A stretch of 36,740 nucleotides of DNA from NCBI RefSeq assembly GCF_022179725.1, contig NZ_BPRC01000037.1, positions 1 through 36,740 of the forward strand. The letters are read 5' to 3'. The notes beneath the pieces are model-generated. The model saw nothing but the letters and a program-made list of their open reading frames with translations, was not told the DNA's origin and made no database searches. The translations under genes were made by a program, and so were the position numbers. The stretch comes from Methylorubrum aminovorans. GTDB lineage: Bacteria > Pseudomonadota > Alphaproteobacteria > Rhizobiales > Beijerinckiaceae. The stretch's first letter is position 1. Each line of letters starts with the position of its first letter. Below, piece after piece: positions 15,275 to 24,256 of the stretch.

Positions 15275-16678
15275 TCAACCGGCTCGGGCTCGGACGGCCC
15301 GGATCGAGCGGCGTGCCCGGGCGAGCAGCGCCGGCACGTCCACGCCGACAAGGTGGCCGTCGCGCTTCACGACGCGACCGCCGAGCATGACGAGGGCGAC
15401 GTTCTCGGGGCGGCCCGAGTAGACCAGGAGCGAGGACGGGTCGCCGCCGTCGAAGCCCGCGAGGTTGAGCGCGTCGAACCGGACGGCCTGCAGGTCGGCT
15501 TTCCGCCCCGGCGCCAGGACGCCGACCTCGGCATCGAGGCCGAGGGCCCGGGCCCCTCCCAGGGTGGCCAGTTCGAGCAGCCGGCGCGGTTGCGCGGCTT
15601 TCTCGTCGCGCGCCGCCCCGGCCATGGTCAGGGCCGCGAGCCGCATCAGGGCGAACATGTCGGTGAAGCCGGCGAGCCCGCTGCCGTCGATGCCGAAGCC
15701 GAGGCGGCTCACCCCGGCGAAACCGTCGAGACGCGTTAGGCCGTAACCGACCCGGTGCTCGGATAACGGCGTCACTACGAGGCCGGCGCCCGCCGCCTCC
15801 AAGGCTTCGAGCTGGTCGGGACGCGCGTCGGTCGCGTGGATGACCTGCAAGCCGGGGCGCAGCATCTCCCGCGCGATCAGCGCGTCGAACATCGCCTCTG
15901 CGCGTCCGGGCACCGTGCCGCTGACGTGGACCTGCAAGGGCAGTCCGAGGCTGCGGGCCGTCTCCCACTCCCGCGTCTTGATCGCCCAGGCCGCCGCGTC
16001 GTCGAGCGCCCCCGGCAGGCGCCAGGCGACGCCGAGCGAGAGGAGGCCGCCGGCCGAGCGGCCCTCCCAGCCCCGCCGCCATTCCTCGACATGGTCGAGA
16101 TCAATGGCGTCCGCGGCGGTCTTGCTCTTCATGCCGTAGAGCAGCCTCGCCCGGATCGGCGCGTCCTGCAGGGCCTTGAGGCCAGCCTCGGCGTGGTCGC
16201 GGTCGCGCACGAGGTCGAAGAAGTTGGCGCTCGTCGTGATGCCGGAGGCGGCGCTCTCGACCGCGCTCAGCAGTATGCCGACATAGGTGTCCTCCGGCGC
16301 ATAGTGGGCCGAGAGGCGGTTGGTGACGGGGAAGAAGGCGGTTTCGGCCGTGGCGCCGTAGAGGCCGCGCATCTGGCTGATCGAGCCGTGGGTGTGGGCG
16401 TCGACGAAGCCCGGCAGGACCACACAGTTAGCCGCCTCGATGACCTCGGCCCCCGCAGGCACGGGGAGGCCGGGGCCGATCTCGGCGATGCGCCCGTCGC
16501 GCACCAGGATGTCCGCGCCCGGCAGGTCGCCCCGGCCAGGGTCCATAGTCATGACGTAGCCGCCGCGGATCAGCGTCACACCGGAGCCGGTGGGCATCGG
16601 TGCCGCGGCGCGGGCCGGTGCCGCAGCCAGGGCCACCCCGCCCAACACCTTTCCCATCTCGCGTCGGCTCAAGCACAT
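15275..16678 (-). CDS. Amidohydrolase-family metal-dependent deaminase, exported
   Basis: About 467 residues. The N-terminus CLSRREMGKVLGGVALAAAP ending in ARAAA is a secretion signal, Tat-like with a single RR pair, so the enzyme is probably periplasmic. The amidohydrolase metal site is visible: VLPGFVDAHTHG (HxH), VHVSG, IHATDA and the late aspartate in FGIDGSG. The C-terminal strand domain has GVLAPGRKADLQAV and the usual return strand VMLGGRVVKRDG. This pattern fits the guanine/cytosine deaminase and chlorohydrolase branch; substrate is unknown. The ATG at 16678 was chosen to begin at the signal peptide; 16657 is an alternative. Same strand as the oxidoreductase-transporter group upstream but separated from it by 234 bases. 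Confidence 0.82.
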   Translation of the reverse strand: MCLSRREMGKVLGGVALAAAPARAAAPMPTGSGVTLIRGGYVMTMDPGRGDLPGADILVRDGRIAEIGPGLPVPAGAEVIEAANCVVLPGFVDAHTHGSISQMRGLYGATAETAFFPVTNRLSAHYAPEDTYVGILLSAVESAASGITTSANFFDLVRDRDHAEAGLKALQDAPIRARLLYGMKSKTAADAIDLDHVEEWRRGWEGRSAGGLLSLGVAWRLPGALDDAAAWAIKTREWETARSLGLPLQVHVSGTVPGRAEAMFDALIAREMLRPGLQVIHATDARPDQLEALEAAGAGLVVTPLSEHRVGYGLTRLDGFAGVSRLGFGIDGSGLAGFTDMFALMRLAALTMAGAARDEKAAQPRRLLELATLGGARALGLDAEVGVLAPGRKADLQAVRFDALNLAGFDGGDPSSLLVYSGRPENVALVMLGGRVVKRDGHLVGVDVPALLARARRSIRAVRARAG

Positions 16679-16912
16679 CACTTCGACAGACCCCACAGAG
16701 CTTCGCTTACGGAAGACATGTACAGACGGCCGGAGGGCCGTCATGCCCGACCCGGTGCCCGGCCATGGACCCAGGCTGCACGGGCCACCCACGACGGCCA
16801 GCCAGGCCAACCTGCGCCTCGAACGACAAGGCCGGGAGAAGACGAGCCCGGGGACAGTCCCGGGGGCGCCGCGGCACGGACTGCCAATCCCGCCAAGCCG
16901 TGCCGACGGGGC
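16679..16912. other. Spacer upstream of the amidohydrolase gene
   Basis: A 234-base gap. I see no gene or convincing promoter element in it. Confidence 0.4.
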
Positions 16913-17372
16913 TCAGAACTTGGCGATCAGGCCGATGCCGGCGACCATCAGGAGGCCGCCCGCGATACGGGCGAGGCCGGCCCTGTGGACCTCGAAGCCG
17001 AGCAGGCCGAAATGGTCCATGGCGAGCGAGGTCACGATGGCGACCGTGACGGTCACCCCCATGAACACCGCCGCCCCGACCCGGTCGGCGACGAGCACGG
17101 TCGCGAGCACGTAGACGGCGCCGAGCACCCCGCCGGTCCAGCCCCACCAGGGCACGCCGGACAGCGCCTCCGCGCTGGGGCGCTGGCCGGTCAAGGCCGT
17201 GGCGACCAGGGCGGCCGACCAGCGTCGTCGCGAAGGTGGCGGCGCCCACCGCCGCCGCGGCCCAGACCGGGATGCCCAGGGCCTTGTTCAGGGCCGTGTT
17301 GGTTCCGGTCTGGAGCGTGTTGAGGAAGCCCGCGATGACGGCGAAGCCGACGAGGAGCGCCTGCGTGCTCAG
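16913..17372 (-). pseudogene. YdcZ/DUF606-type DMT transporter, frameshifted
   Basis: Two frames together make one about 150-residue small membrane transporter of the DMT superfamily. The first half (LLVGFAVIAGFLNTLQTG, then ALGIPVWAAAAVGAATFATTLV) is in one frame and the second (LTGQRPSAEALSGVPWWGW to the C-terminus LLMVAGIGLIAKF) in the next. Removing one G of the pair at 17216-17215 restores ALVATALTGQRP and a continuous protein. So a single extra base has broken the gene, unless it is a sequencing error. The start is unclear because it overlaps the stop of the oxidoreductase gene (AGGAGG just before CTG at 17372), suggesting translational coupling. Confidence 0.75.
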
Positions 17373-18667
17373 CCCTCCTCGGGGAGCGGCGGCCCGCGGA
17401 AGGCGTCGAGCTTGTCGGGCGCCTTCAGCTTCACGGGCGCGCCGGTACGGGCGCTCTCGTAGATGGCCTCCATCAGGACGTGGTCCTGCACGCCCTCCTC
17501 GCCGGGAGTGCGCGGCTTGCGGTCCTGGAGGACGCAATCCGCCATGTGGTCGATCTCGGCCGCGAACTGGTTCTTGGGCTTCAGGACAACTTCGTCCCGG
17601 CTGGTCGCGTCGCCCTCGCGCGAGGTCACGGTCATGCGCTGGCCGACGTAGGAGTAGGCGTTGGGCATGTCGACGACCGCCCTCTCGAAGTTCAGGCGCT
17701 GGTGCTTGTCGTCACGGCCGCCGTAGCTGGTCAGGCAGTTGGCGACGAAGTTGGAGGGGAAGCGGAGCTGGAACGAGACCGTCTCCTCGACGCTCGCGAA
17801 GCGCGGGTCGTTCGGGGGCGCGTAGCTCCAGGCATAGACCTCGACCGGCTCCTCGCCGGTGAGGAAGCGGGCCGTGTTCAAGCAGTAGAGCCCGATGTCG
17901 GGCAGCGCGCCGCCCCCCGCCATGGCGTGCTTGTGCCGCCACTGCTCGGCGCCGTTCTCGGCCACCGTCTGGACGTTGGTGGCACTCATCCCGACCACGC
18001 GGCCGAAGGTCTTCTCGCGCACGAACTTGGCGAGCCGCCGGTTGTAGGTCTCGTACTGGATGCGGTAGGCGATCATCAGCTTCACGGCCGCGTTCTCGCA
18101 GGCCGCAACCATGGCGCGGGCGTCCGCCGACGAGGTCGCCATCGGCTTCTCGCAGAGCACGTGCTTGCCGGCGGCCGCGGCCCGTTCGACGAACTCGCGG
18201 TGCATCGCGTTCGGCAGGACGATGTAGACGGCCTTGATCTCCGGATTGTCCCGGATGCGGTCGAAGCCGGCGTAGTCGTAGCAGGCCTTCTCCGGGATGC
18301 CGTACTGACGCGCGACCGTCTTGAGCTTCTCGGGGCTGCCGGAGACCAGCGCGACCGGCCTGGCCTTCTTGCACTCGGCGAAGGCCGGCAGGAGTTCCTC
18401 CAGCGAGAGCCGGCCGAGGCCCACGATGGCGAAGCCCACGCGCTCGGAGGGCGGCAGCGGCGCAGGCGGCGGACCGGAAGGCGTATCGGCCGTCGCGCGC
18501 CAGTTCGGAAACTTGACCTTGCCGTCCTCGACGCTGCCGGTGTCGACCTTGGTCGGGGCGGGATAGGCCGTCGCGGCCCGAGCGCCACCGCCGAGCACGA
18601 GGCCCGAGGCGCCGAGCTCAGTGATTTTCAGGAGGTTGCGCCGGTGGAGGTCAATCCGCTTCGACAA
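17369..18667 (-). CDS. Tat-exported Gfo/Idh/MocA-family oxidoreductase
   Basis: A 432-residue NAD(P)-dependent sugar oxidoreductase related to glucose-fructose oxidoreductase. The N-terminus has a twin-arginine signal (DLHRRNLLKITELGASG). After a proline-rich linker the nucleotide-binding strand and turn reads VGFAIVGLGRLSLEELLPAF. CEKPMA holds the conserved EKP lysine, and GGGALPDIGLYCLN is the substrate-side motif with D and Y typical of the family. It is likely a periplasmic enzyme carrying its cofactor through the Tat pathway. The start is TTG at 18667, preceded by AAAGGAA eight bases upstream; no ATG fits. It lies 72 bases after the MFS gene and overlaps the broken YdcZ transporter, so these probably form one transcript. 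Confidence 0.88.
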   Translation of the reverse strand: MSKRIDLHRRNLLKITELGASGLVLGGGARAATAYPAPTKVDTGSVEDGKVKFPNWRATADTPSGPPPAPLPPSERVGFAIVGLGRLSLEELLPAFAECKKARPVALVSGSPEKLKTVARQYGIPEKACYDYAGFDRIRDNPEIKAVYIVLPNAMHREFVERAAAAGKHVLCEKPMATSSADARAMVAACENAAVKLMIAYRIQYETYNRRLAKFVREKTFGRVVGMSATNVQTVAENGAEQWRHKHAMAGGGALPDIGLYCLNTARFLTGEEPVEVYAWSYAPPNDPRFASVEETVSFQLRFPSNFVANCLTSYGGRDDKHQRLNFERAVVDMPNAYSYVGQRMTVTSREGDATSRDEVVLKPKNQFAAEIDHMADCVLQDRKPRTPGEEGVQDHVLMEAIYESARTGAPVKLKAPDKLDAFRGPPLPEEG

Positions 18668-18739
18668 GGGCCGATTCCTTTCGGGGTTGAGTGGTGTCCT
18701 GCTGGCCGTGCCCGACCGGGCTACGGATGGGCGAGATCG

Positions 18740-20020
18740 CTAAGCCTTTGCGTCCACGGCATGACGCAAGGACAGCGCATGGGCCGGGCCGGTGCGCCGC
18801 TCGGCGAAAAGCGATGCCGCCCAGATCGCGAAGCCGCCGAGCGCCAGGGCCACGCCGACCCAGCCCGTCGCGGGCAGGCCAAGCCCGGCCGCGAGCGCGA
18901 GGCCCGCGAGCCAGGGGCCGAGCGCGTTGGCGACGTTGAAGGCCGAGTGGTTGAGCGCGGCCGCCAGGGTCTGGGCGTCCTCGGCCACGTCCATCAGGCG
19001 TGTCTGCAAGACGGTGGCGAGCCCGCAGCCGCAGCCGATCAGGAACACTACAGGCGTCAGCGTCCACAGGCTCGCCGACGCCGCCGGGTACAGGGCGAGC
19101 GCCACCGCGCTCCAGACCAGCGTCGCGCCGGCGGCCGGCATCTGGGCGCGGTCGGCGGCCCAGGCGCAGACGAGGTTGCCGACCGTCATGCCGAGCCCGA
19201 ACACGGCAAGGACGGCAGGAATCGCGGCCGGCGCCGCGTGGGTGACGTCCAGCAGCGTCGAGGCAAGATAGGTGTAGACCGAGAACAGCCCCCCGAAGCC
19301 GATGGCGCCGGTCGCAAGCGTCAGCCAGACCTGCCCGCGCCGCAGCGCCCCGAGCTCCCTCAGCGGGCTTGCCCCGGCGGCCGGCGCCCCGAGGGGTGCG
19401 TGGAGCCGCACGAGAACGGCTGTGAGAAGTGCGAGTACGGCCACGAGGCCGAAGCTCCAGCGCCAGCCGACAAGCTGGCCGATGCCGTTGGCGAGCGGCA
19501 CGCCCAACACCCTGGCGATGGTCAGCCCCAGGATCACGCGCGAGACCGCCTGGGTCCGCCGCTCGCGCGGCACCAAGGAGGCTGCGACCAACGCCGCCAC
19601 CCCGAAGTAGGCCCCGTGCGGCAGGCCCGCGAGGAAGCGGAAGGCCAGCATCCAGCCGTAGCTCGGTGCAAGCGCGGAAAGGGCGTTGCCGAGCGCGAAC
19701 AGCACCATGAGGCCGACGAGGAGCGTGCGTCGGGCGACCTTCGCCGCCAGTACCGCGATGACGGGGGCGCCGACCACCACGCCGAGCGCGTAGGCACTGA
19801 TCACGTGCCCGGCGGTTGGCGCGTCGAGGCCGAGGTCGGGCGCGAAGGCGGGCAGAAGGCTCATGGCCGCGAACTCGGTCGTGCCGATGGCGAAGCCACC
19901 CACCGCAAGCGCAGCGAGGACCAAGGCCGGGTTGGTACCCGGAGCGGCCACGGCCGGCGCGGCCGCTTCCGCCGCCTCCGCGTCGATCGAGGCAGTCTCA
20001 AGCAGTTCGACAAGGGCCAT
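18740..20020 (-). CDS. MFS exporter, AraJ-like
   Basis: A 426-residue major facilitator with about 12 spans in two halves. The opening GGFAIGTTEFAAMSLLPAFA is characteristic of the arabinose-efflux/drug exporter branch (AraJ, YdhP and relatives), and FRFLAGLPHGAYFGVAALVA carries the family's conserved helix-5 motif. The first 30 residues are a hydrophilic alanine-rich extension. ATG at 20020 shares one base with the TGA of the glucoamylase remnant (TGATG), so translation was coupled to it. Substrate cannot be told; sugars or small drugs are typical. Confidence 0.87.
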   Translation of the reverse strand: MALVELLETASIDAEAAEAAAPAVAAPGTNPALVLAALAVGGFAIGTTEFAAMSLLPAFAPDLGLDAPTAGHVISAYALGVVVGAPVIAVLAAKVARRTLLVGLMVLFALGNALSALAPSYGWMLAFRFLAGLPHGAYFGVAALVAASLVPRERRTQAVSRVILGLTIARVLGVPLANGIGQLVGWRWSFGLVAVLALLTAVLVRLHAPLGAPAAGASPLRELGALRRGQVWLTLATGAIGFGGLFSVYTYLASTLLDVTHAAPAAIPAVLAVFGLGMTVGNLVCAWAADRAQMPAAGATLVWSAVALALYPAASASLWTLTPVVFLIGCGCGLATVLQTRLMDVAEDAQTLAAALNHSAFNVANALGPWLAGLALAAGLGLPATGWVGVALALGGFAIWAASLFAERRTGPAHALSLRHAVDAKA

Positions 20021-21020
20021 CAGGCAGCTCTGACAGGACGGTTCCGGTCGCCGCGCAGCGTGCAGGCGGCATGAATCAGGGCGAGGTGGCTGAGGCCCTG
20101 CGGCGTGTTGCCGAGGAAGTCGCCCGTCTCCGGGTCGACCATCTCGCTGAGGATGCCCACCCCTTCGGGAAGGGCTCGGAGCGTGCCGGTGAAGATCTCC
20201 TCCGCCTCCCGTTCGCGCCCGAGCTCGGCCAGCGCCTCGGCCAGCCAGAACGAGCAGGCGAGGAAGGCGCCTTCCTCCTGCTCGGCGCCGGAGTAGCGGT
20301 AGAGGAAGGGCCCGCGACCGAGCTCCTCCCGGATCGCGTCGAGGGTCGAGGACAGCCTGTCCCGGCCGTCGAAGCCGAACCGGACCGCAAGCGCCAGCGA
20401 GGCGTCGAGCCGCTCGGTGCCGGGGTGGAGCACGAACGCCCTCCGCCGCTCCGACCAGCAGTGCTCCTCGATCCAGGCGGCGATGCGGTCGCGCTCGCGC
20501 TGCCAGCGCGGGACGCAGGTGGACGGCAGGTGCCCGGCTTCGGCGAGCTCGACGGCCCGGGCCAGCCCCTGCCAAGCGCTGATCTTCGACATCGTGTAGT
20601 GCTGCGGCTCGCGCAGCTCCCAGATGCCCGCATCCTTCTGGCGCCAACGGTCGGCAGCCTGGTCGGCGAGCGCGGACAGGGTCGCCGCGCTTCTCTGGTC
20701 GAGGACGTTGCCGTCGGCCACGAACAAGCAGGCGGTCTCGAAGATGTCGCCGTAGATGCCGTGCTGGTGCTGCAGCGCCGCGGCGTTGCCGACCAGGACA
20801 GGCTGCGAGCCGCGGTAGCCCGGCAGCTCCAGGGCGCGCTCGTCCGGGCCGACCTCGCCACACAGGGTGTAGAGCACCCGGGGGCCGTGCTGGTCGAGCC
20901 GCTTCATCAGCCAGGAGAAGGCGGCCTTCGCCTCCGGCATCGCACCGACCCGGAGGAAAGCGGCCACCGAGTAACCCGCATCCCGGATCCAGGCGTAGCG
21001 GTAGTCGTAGTAAGTGCCTG
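20020..21020 (-). pseudogene. GH15 glucoamylase-type hydrolase, N-terminal half missing
   Basis: The C-terminal part of a GH15 glucoamylase/trehalase-like enzyme. Similarity starts abruptly at YYDYRYAWIRDAGYSVAAF, which corresponds to the middle of a normally about 600-residue protein, and runs to the end. Seen motifs are GEVGPDE, ELPGYRGSQPVLVGNAAALQ and, near the C-terminus, ILSEMVDPETGDFLGNTPQG, which holds the catalytic-base region. About 270 residues, including the N-terminal beta-sandwich domain, are absent. No start codon with a ribosome site precedes the conserved region; the frame instead runs on into the tRNA fragment at 21096-21051. The gene was cut about 30 bases from the island boundary. 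It formerly headed the leftward transporter-oxidoreductase group. Confidence 0.8.
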
Positions 21021-21050
21021 CGGAGGAAGACGTTCTCAGGGCAAGGTGAG

Positions 21051-21096
21051 TGGAGCGGGTGAAGGGAATCGAACCCTCGTATTCAGCTTGGAAGGC
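21051..21096 (-). repeat. attL: 46-bp copy of tRNA-Gly 3' end
   Basis: A perfect direct repeat of 25513-25558. It covers the 3' part of tRNA-Gly from the anticodon stem to the encoded CCA, but lacks the 5' half, so it is not a working tRNA. Bases just outside differ (G versus T before, C versus T after). It marks the left edge of an element integrated into the tRNA gene at 25513-25586 and represents the displaced original 3' end. Confidence 0.92.
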
Positions 21097-21111
21097 CAAA
21101 TACTCAGCCCT

Positions 21112-21237
21112 CGTGGTATCCTCTAGGCCCAGGGTTTCGGTAACCAACCGCCCGAAAATACAGGGGAAATCGCCCTCCCACGGTTAATGCCGGGGTTGCG
21201 GGTGCGATTCGCCTCGGGTGGTATCCCGGTGGTATCC
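21112..21237 (+). repeat. Left cluster of GGTGGTATCC motifs (candidate integrase arm sites)
   Basis: GGTGGTATCC occurs at 21217-21226 and 21228-21237 (11-base period), and CGTGGTATCC at 21112-21121, only 16 bases inside attL. The same set, with one copy inverted, is found at the right end of the island. Placement beside the core sites is what is expected of arm-type binding sites of a tyrosine recombinase. Confidence 0.62.
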
Positions 21238-21252
21238 GCCGGGAGGGATTGC

Positions 21253-22686
21253 ATGGCCGTGAAGGAAGGACGGGGCTCGTACGCCCGGGAGCGTGTGCCG
21301 CTGACGAAGGGCCACGTGAACCGCGCCCACGCCATGATCCGCAAGGACGAGGTCCCCGGCCGTGGCCTCGACCTCGTGGACACGGAGTGCAGCGGCCTCG
21401 TCCTGCGCGTGACCCGGAACTCCGCGACGTGGCTCCGCAAGAGCAAGACGGGGACGGTGCGCATCGGCGACAGCGCGGTCATCAGCCTCGTTCAGGCCCG
21501 GGACCAAGCCGAGCGCATCCGCCTCGCCGTCCCCGGGTTGCACCAGCCCAAGGCCGAGGCCCGGATCTACGAGGAGGTCCTCCGCCGGACCGGCAGCGAG
21601 GAGGACGCCCTGGACGCCGCGTGGCCCGAGGAGGACCCCGAGACCCAAACCGCCGAGGCGCGCAGACGAGACGGCCCCTGGGTGCTCGGCGACCTGGTCG
21701 ACGCCTACCTTGAATGGAAGGTGCCGAGGCTGAAGGGCCGCTGGGCGACGAGCTACCCGACGTACCTGCGGCACCCGGAGCTCCTCGGCCTGTCCATGGT
21801 GACGGTTTCCGCCCTGGACCTGGAGGTGATGCTCGGGGTGCGCCAGCGGCTGCTGGAGGACGGCAGGACTAAGAGGTCCGCCGCCAAGCGGGTCATCAAC
21901 CAGTTCCGCGAGTGCATGACATGGGGCTGGAAGGAGCAGGCGCTCCGCTGCCGGCTCGTCCATGTGGAGGTGCCCTGGTGGGACCGGCTGACGGTCGACT
22001 ACGCCTCGGGAACGCGGGATCACGTGCCGACTGTCGAGGAGCTCGCCCGGACGCTCGCCGTCGCGGAGCGCCACCGCTCGCTCGGGCAGACGGAGCATAG
22101 CACCGGCGCCGGGCTGCTAGGGGCGCTGTGGGCCGTCGTCCTCACCGCGCAGCGCACGAGCGCCCTGGTCTCGACGGAAGTCGCCGCGTGCATCCCGCAG
22201 TTCTCGAACAGCCTGCCGGGCTGGGCCGTGATCGGCTGGCCGGGAGCGGTCATGAAGAGCCAGATGCCGCACGGCCTGCCGGTCCCGCCGGCGGCTTGGG
22301 CCATCATCGAGCGCTACCGGCAAGAGGACGCCCGCAGCAGGGAGACGTTCAGGCCGTGGATGTTCCCGTCCCGCCGCGGCGAGGGCCACGTCTCGTACCT
22401 GGCCATCAACCAGCTATTGTCCCGCCTGCAGGGTCTGCGGGAGGGGAAGCCCGCCGAGGGGAAAGCCGACCTGTTCGCGCTCTACGGCATCCGGCGGTGG
22501 ACGCCCCACGACGTCCGGCGCGGCCTCGCGACGTTCCTCGGCGAGCGCCGGCTGGGCGGGGCCGCGGCCGCCATCCTGGACCATGTCTACGGTAAGGCGG
22601 ACGAGCGCGAGCGGACGGCGGCCGTGACCAGGTGGGTATCGGCGTGGAAAAAGGACCCGGCTGAGGGGCTGATCGGCGCCCAATAG
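21253..22686 (+). CDS. Tyrosine recombinase (island integrase), 3' end altered by IS21
   Basis: A 477-residue site-specific recombinase. The N-terminal part (TECSGLVLRVTRNSATWLRK, about 45-75) resembles the DUF4102-like arm-binding domain of P4-type integrases. The catalytic domain shows the first arginine in TAQRTSAL, the HxxR box in WTPHDVRRGLATFLGE and the late histidine in AAILDHVYG. The only tyrosine near the expected nucleophile is two residues after that histidine, closer than the usual nine or ten. ATG at 21253 has GGAGGG at 21242-21247. The codons after about 22666 come from the IS21 left end, which provides the final residues GLIGAQ and the stop. It lies just inside attL and presumably acts on the flanking att sites. 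Confidence 0.88.
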   Translation: MAVKEGRGSYARERVPLTKGHVNRAHAMIRKDEVPGRGLDLVDTECSGLVLRVTRNSATWLRKSKTGTVRIGDSAVISLVQARDQAERIRLAVPGLHQPKAEARIYEEVLRRTGSEEDALDAAWPEEDPETQTAEARRRDGPWVLGDLVDAYLEWKVPRLKGRWATSYPTYLRHPELLGLSMVTVSALDLEVMLGVRQRLLEDGRTKRSAAKRVINQFRECMTWGWKEQALRCRLVHVEVPWWDRLTVDYASGTRDHVPTVEELARTLAVAERHRSLGQTEHSTGAGLLGALWAVVLTAQRTSALVSTEVAACIPQFSNSLPGWAVIGWPGAVMKSQMPHGLPVPPAAWAIIERYRQEDARSRETFRPWMFPSRRGEGHVSYLAINQLLSRLQGLREGKPAEGKADLFALYGIRRWTPHDVRRGLATFLGERRLGGAAAAILDHVYGKADERERTAAVTRWVSAWKKDPAEGLIGAQ

Positions 22687-22714
22687 GGACCCACCCCGCC
22701 CCCGTGCATCTCTT

Positions 22715-22741
22715 GCTCCCTACCGCTCACGGTCAGGGAGC
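22715..22741 (+). other. Inverted repeat before istA
   Basis: GCTCCCT at 22715-22721 pairs with AGGGAGC at 22735-22741 across 13 bases, ending nine bases before the istA ATG. It could cover the ribosome site AGGGAG and so limit istA translation, including read-through from neighbouring genes. Regulatory role is inferred. Confidence 0.4.
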
Positions 22742-22750
22742 CAGCCGGGG

Positions 22751-24256
22751 ATGTTGATCGTGGAGACCATCGCCAAGATCCGACGCTTGTTTCGTGAGCA
22801 CCGGAGCATCCGGGAGATCTCGCGCGAGCTGCGCCTATCCCGCAAAGTCGTGCGCAAGGCGCTGCGCTCAGACAAGACCGCCTTCGCCTACAAGCGCCAG
22901 CACCAGCCCCGGCCGCAACTCGACGGGCACATTGCGCGCCTCGACGTCCTGCTGGCCGAGGAGTTGACCAAGCCCAAACGCGAGCGCCTCAGCCTCACGC
23001 GCCTGTTCGAGGGGCTACGTGCGGAGGGCTATGCCGGCGGCTACGACGCGGTGCGCCGCTACGCGCAACGCTGGTTTGCGGAGCATGTCGCCACCGCCGC
23101 TGGTGTGTTCGTGCCGCTCGCCTTCGCGCCGGGTGAGGCCTACCAGTTCGACTGGAGCCACGAGACCATCCGACTTGCCGGCATCACCACGCAGGTCAAA
23201 GTCGCCCATATCCGGCTCTGCCACAGCCGGCTCTTCCTGCTGCGAGCCTACCCGCGTGAGACGCAGGAGATGGTCTTCGACGCCCATGAGCACGCCTTCC
23301 GGTTCTTCGGCGGCTCCTGCAGGCGCGGCATCTACGACAACATGCGCACCGCCGTCTCGGCAATCTTCGTGGGTCGCCAGCGCACCTTCAACCGCCGCTT
23401 CCTGCAGCTCTGCTCGCATCACCTGACCGAGCCCACCGCCTGCAACCCCAGCGCGGGCTGGGAGAAGGGACAGGTCGAGAACCAGGTGCGCACCGCCCGC
23501 AACCGCTTCTTCAAGCCGGTCCTGCGTTTCGAGACGCTGGTCGACCTCAACCACTGGCTCGAGCAGCAGTGCCGGCTCTGGGCTTCCACCGCGGTCCATC
23601 CGGTTCAACGCGACCGCACTGTCCAGGCGGTCTTCGAGGCCGAGGACCAGCCGGCGCTGATCCCCTACCGCGGCGCGTTCGACGGCTTCCACGAGGTCGA
23701 GGTGGTCGCCTCCAAGACTTGCCTCGTGCGCTACGACTCCAACCGCTACTCGGTGGCCGCCCGCGCCGCCGGGCGACACGTGCAGCTGCGTGCCTATGCC
23801 GATCAGATCGCCGTCTTCCTCAACGGTGAGATCGTGGCCGAGCATGCGCGCTGCTTCGGCCGCTACCAGACCGTCTACGATCCCTGGCACTACCTGCCCG
23901 TGCTGGCCCGCAAGCCCGGAGCGTTGCGCAACGGCGAGCCCTTCCGTGACTGGGACCTGCCCGGCGGCTTGGCTCAGATCCGCGAGCGGTTGCGCGCACA
24001 TGCCGATGGCGATCGGCAGTTCGTCGCGATCCTCTCGGCCGTGCCTGAGGCAGGCCTGGAGGCGGTCGAGGCCGCATGCACCGCCGCCTTGGCCGCGCGT
24101 CTGTTCAGCGCCGATGCGGTGCTCAACCTGCTCGCGCGCAGCCGCGAGAGCGTCCCCCCTGCGCCGGTGCCAACACCCGCCAGCTTGACGCTTGGGGTCG
24201 AGCCTGCGGCGGATTGCGCGCGCTACGACGGCCTGCGCGCTCTGGAGGCGATCTGA
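22751..24256 (+). CDS. istA: IS21-family transposase IstA
   Basis: A 501-residue DDE transposase. An N-terminal helix-turn-helix (RSIREISRELRLSRKVVRKA) binds the IS ends. The RNase-H-like catalytic core has its aspartates in EAYQFDWSHE and IYDNMRTAV and its glutamate in EKGQVENQVR. The C-terminal part includes YSVAARAAGRHVQLRAY, a beta-rich region common to IstA proteins. The ATG at 22751 follows AGGGAG by ten bases. The stop overlaps the istB ATG by one base. The gene looks intact. Confidence 0.95.
   Translation: MLIVETIAKIRRLFREHRSIREISRELRLSRKVVRKALRSDKTAFAYKRQHQPRPQLDGHIARLDVLLAEELTKPKRERLSLTRLFEGLRAEGYAGGYDAVRRYAQRWFAEHVATAAGVFVPLAFAPGEAYQFDWSHETIRLAGITTQVKVAHIRLCHSRLFLLRAYPRETQEMVFDAHEHAFRFFGGSCRRGIYDNMRTAVSAIFVGRQRTFNRRFLQLCSHHLTEPTACNPSAGWEKGQVENQVRTARNRFFKPVLRFETLVDLNHWLEQQCRLWASTAVHPVQRDRTVQAVFEAEDQPALIPYRGAFDGFHEVEVVASKTCLVRYDSNRYSVAARAAGRHVQLRAYADQIAVFLNGEIVAEHARCFGRYQTVYDPWHYLPVLARKPGALRNGEPFRDWDLPGGLAQIRERLRAHADGDRQFVAILSAVPEAGLEAVEAACTAALAARLFSADAVLNLLARSRESVPPAPVPTPASLTLGVEPAADCARYDGLRALEAI

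Noticed and set aside
16678..16810. Upstream start of the amidohydrolase
   Set aside because: The extra 44 residues precede the signal peptide and have no conserved features.
17480..20074. 864-residue + frame across three leftward genes
   Set aside because: It runs across genes with clear motifs on the minus strand and has a low-complexity composition.
21051..21096. Second tRNA-Gly gene
   Set aside because: Only the 3' 46 bases are present; the acceptor 5' strand and D arm are missing. It is an att site.
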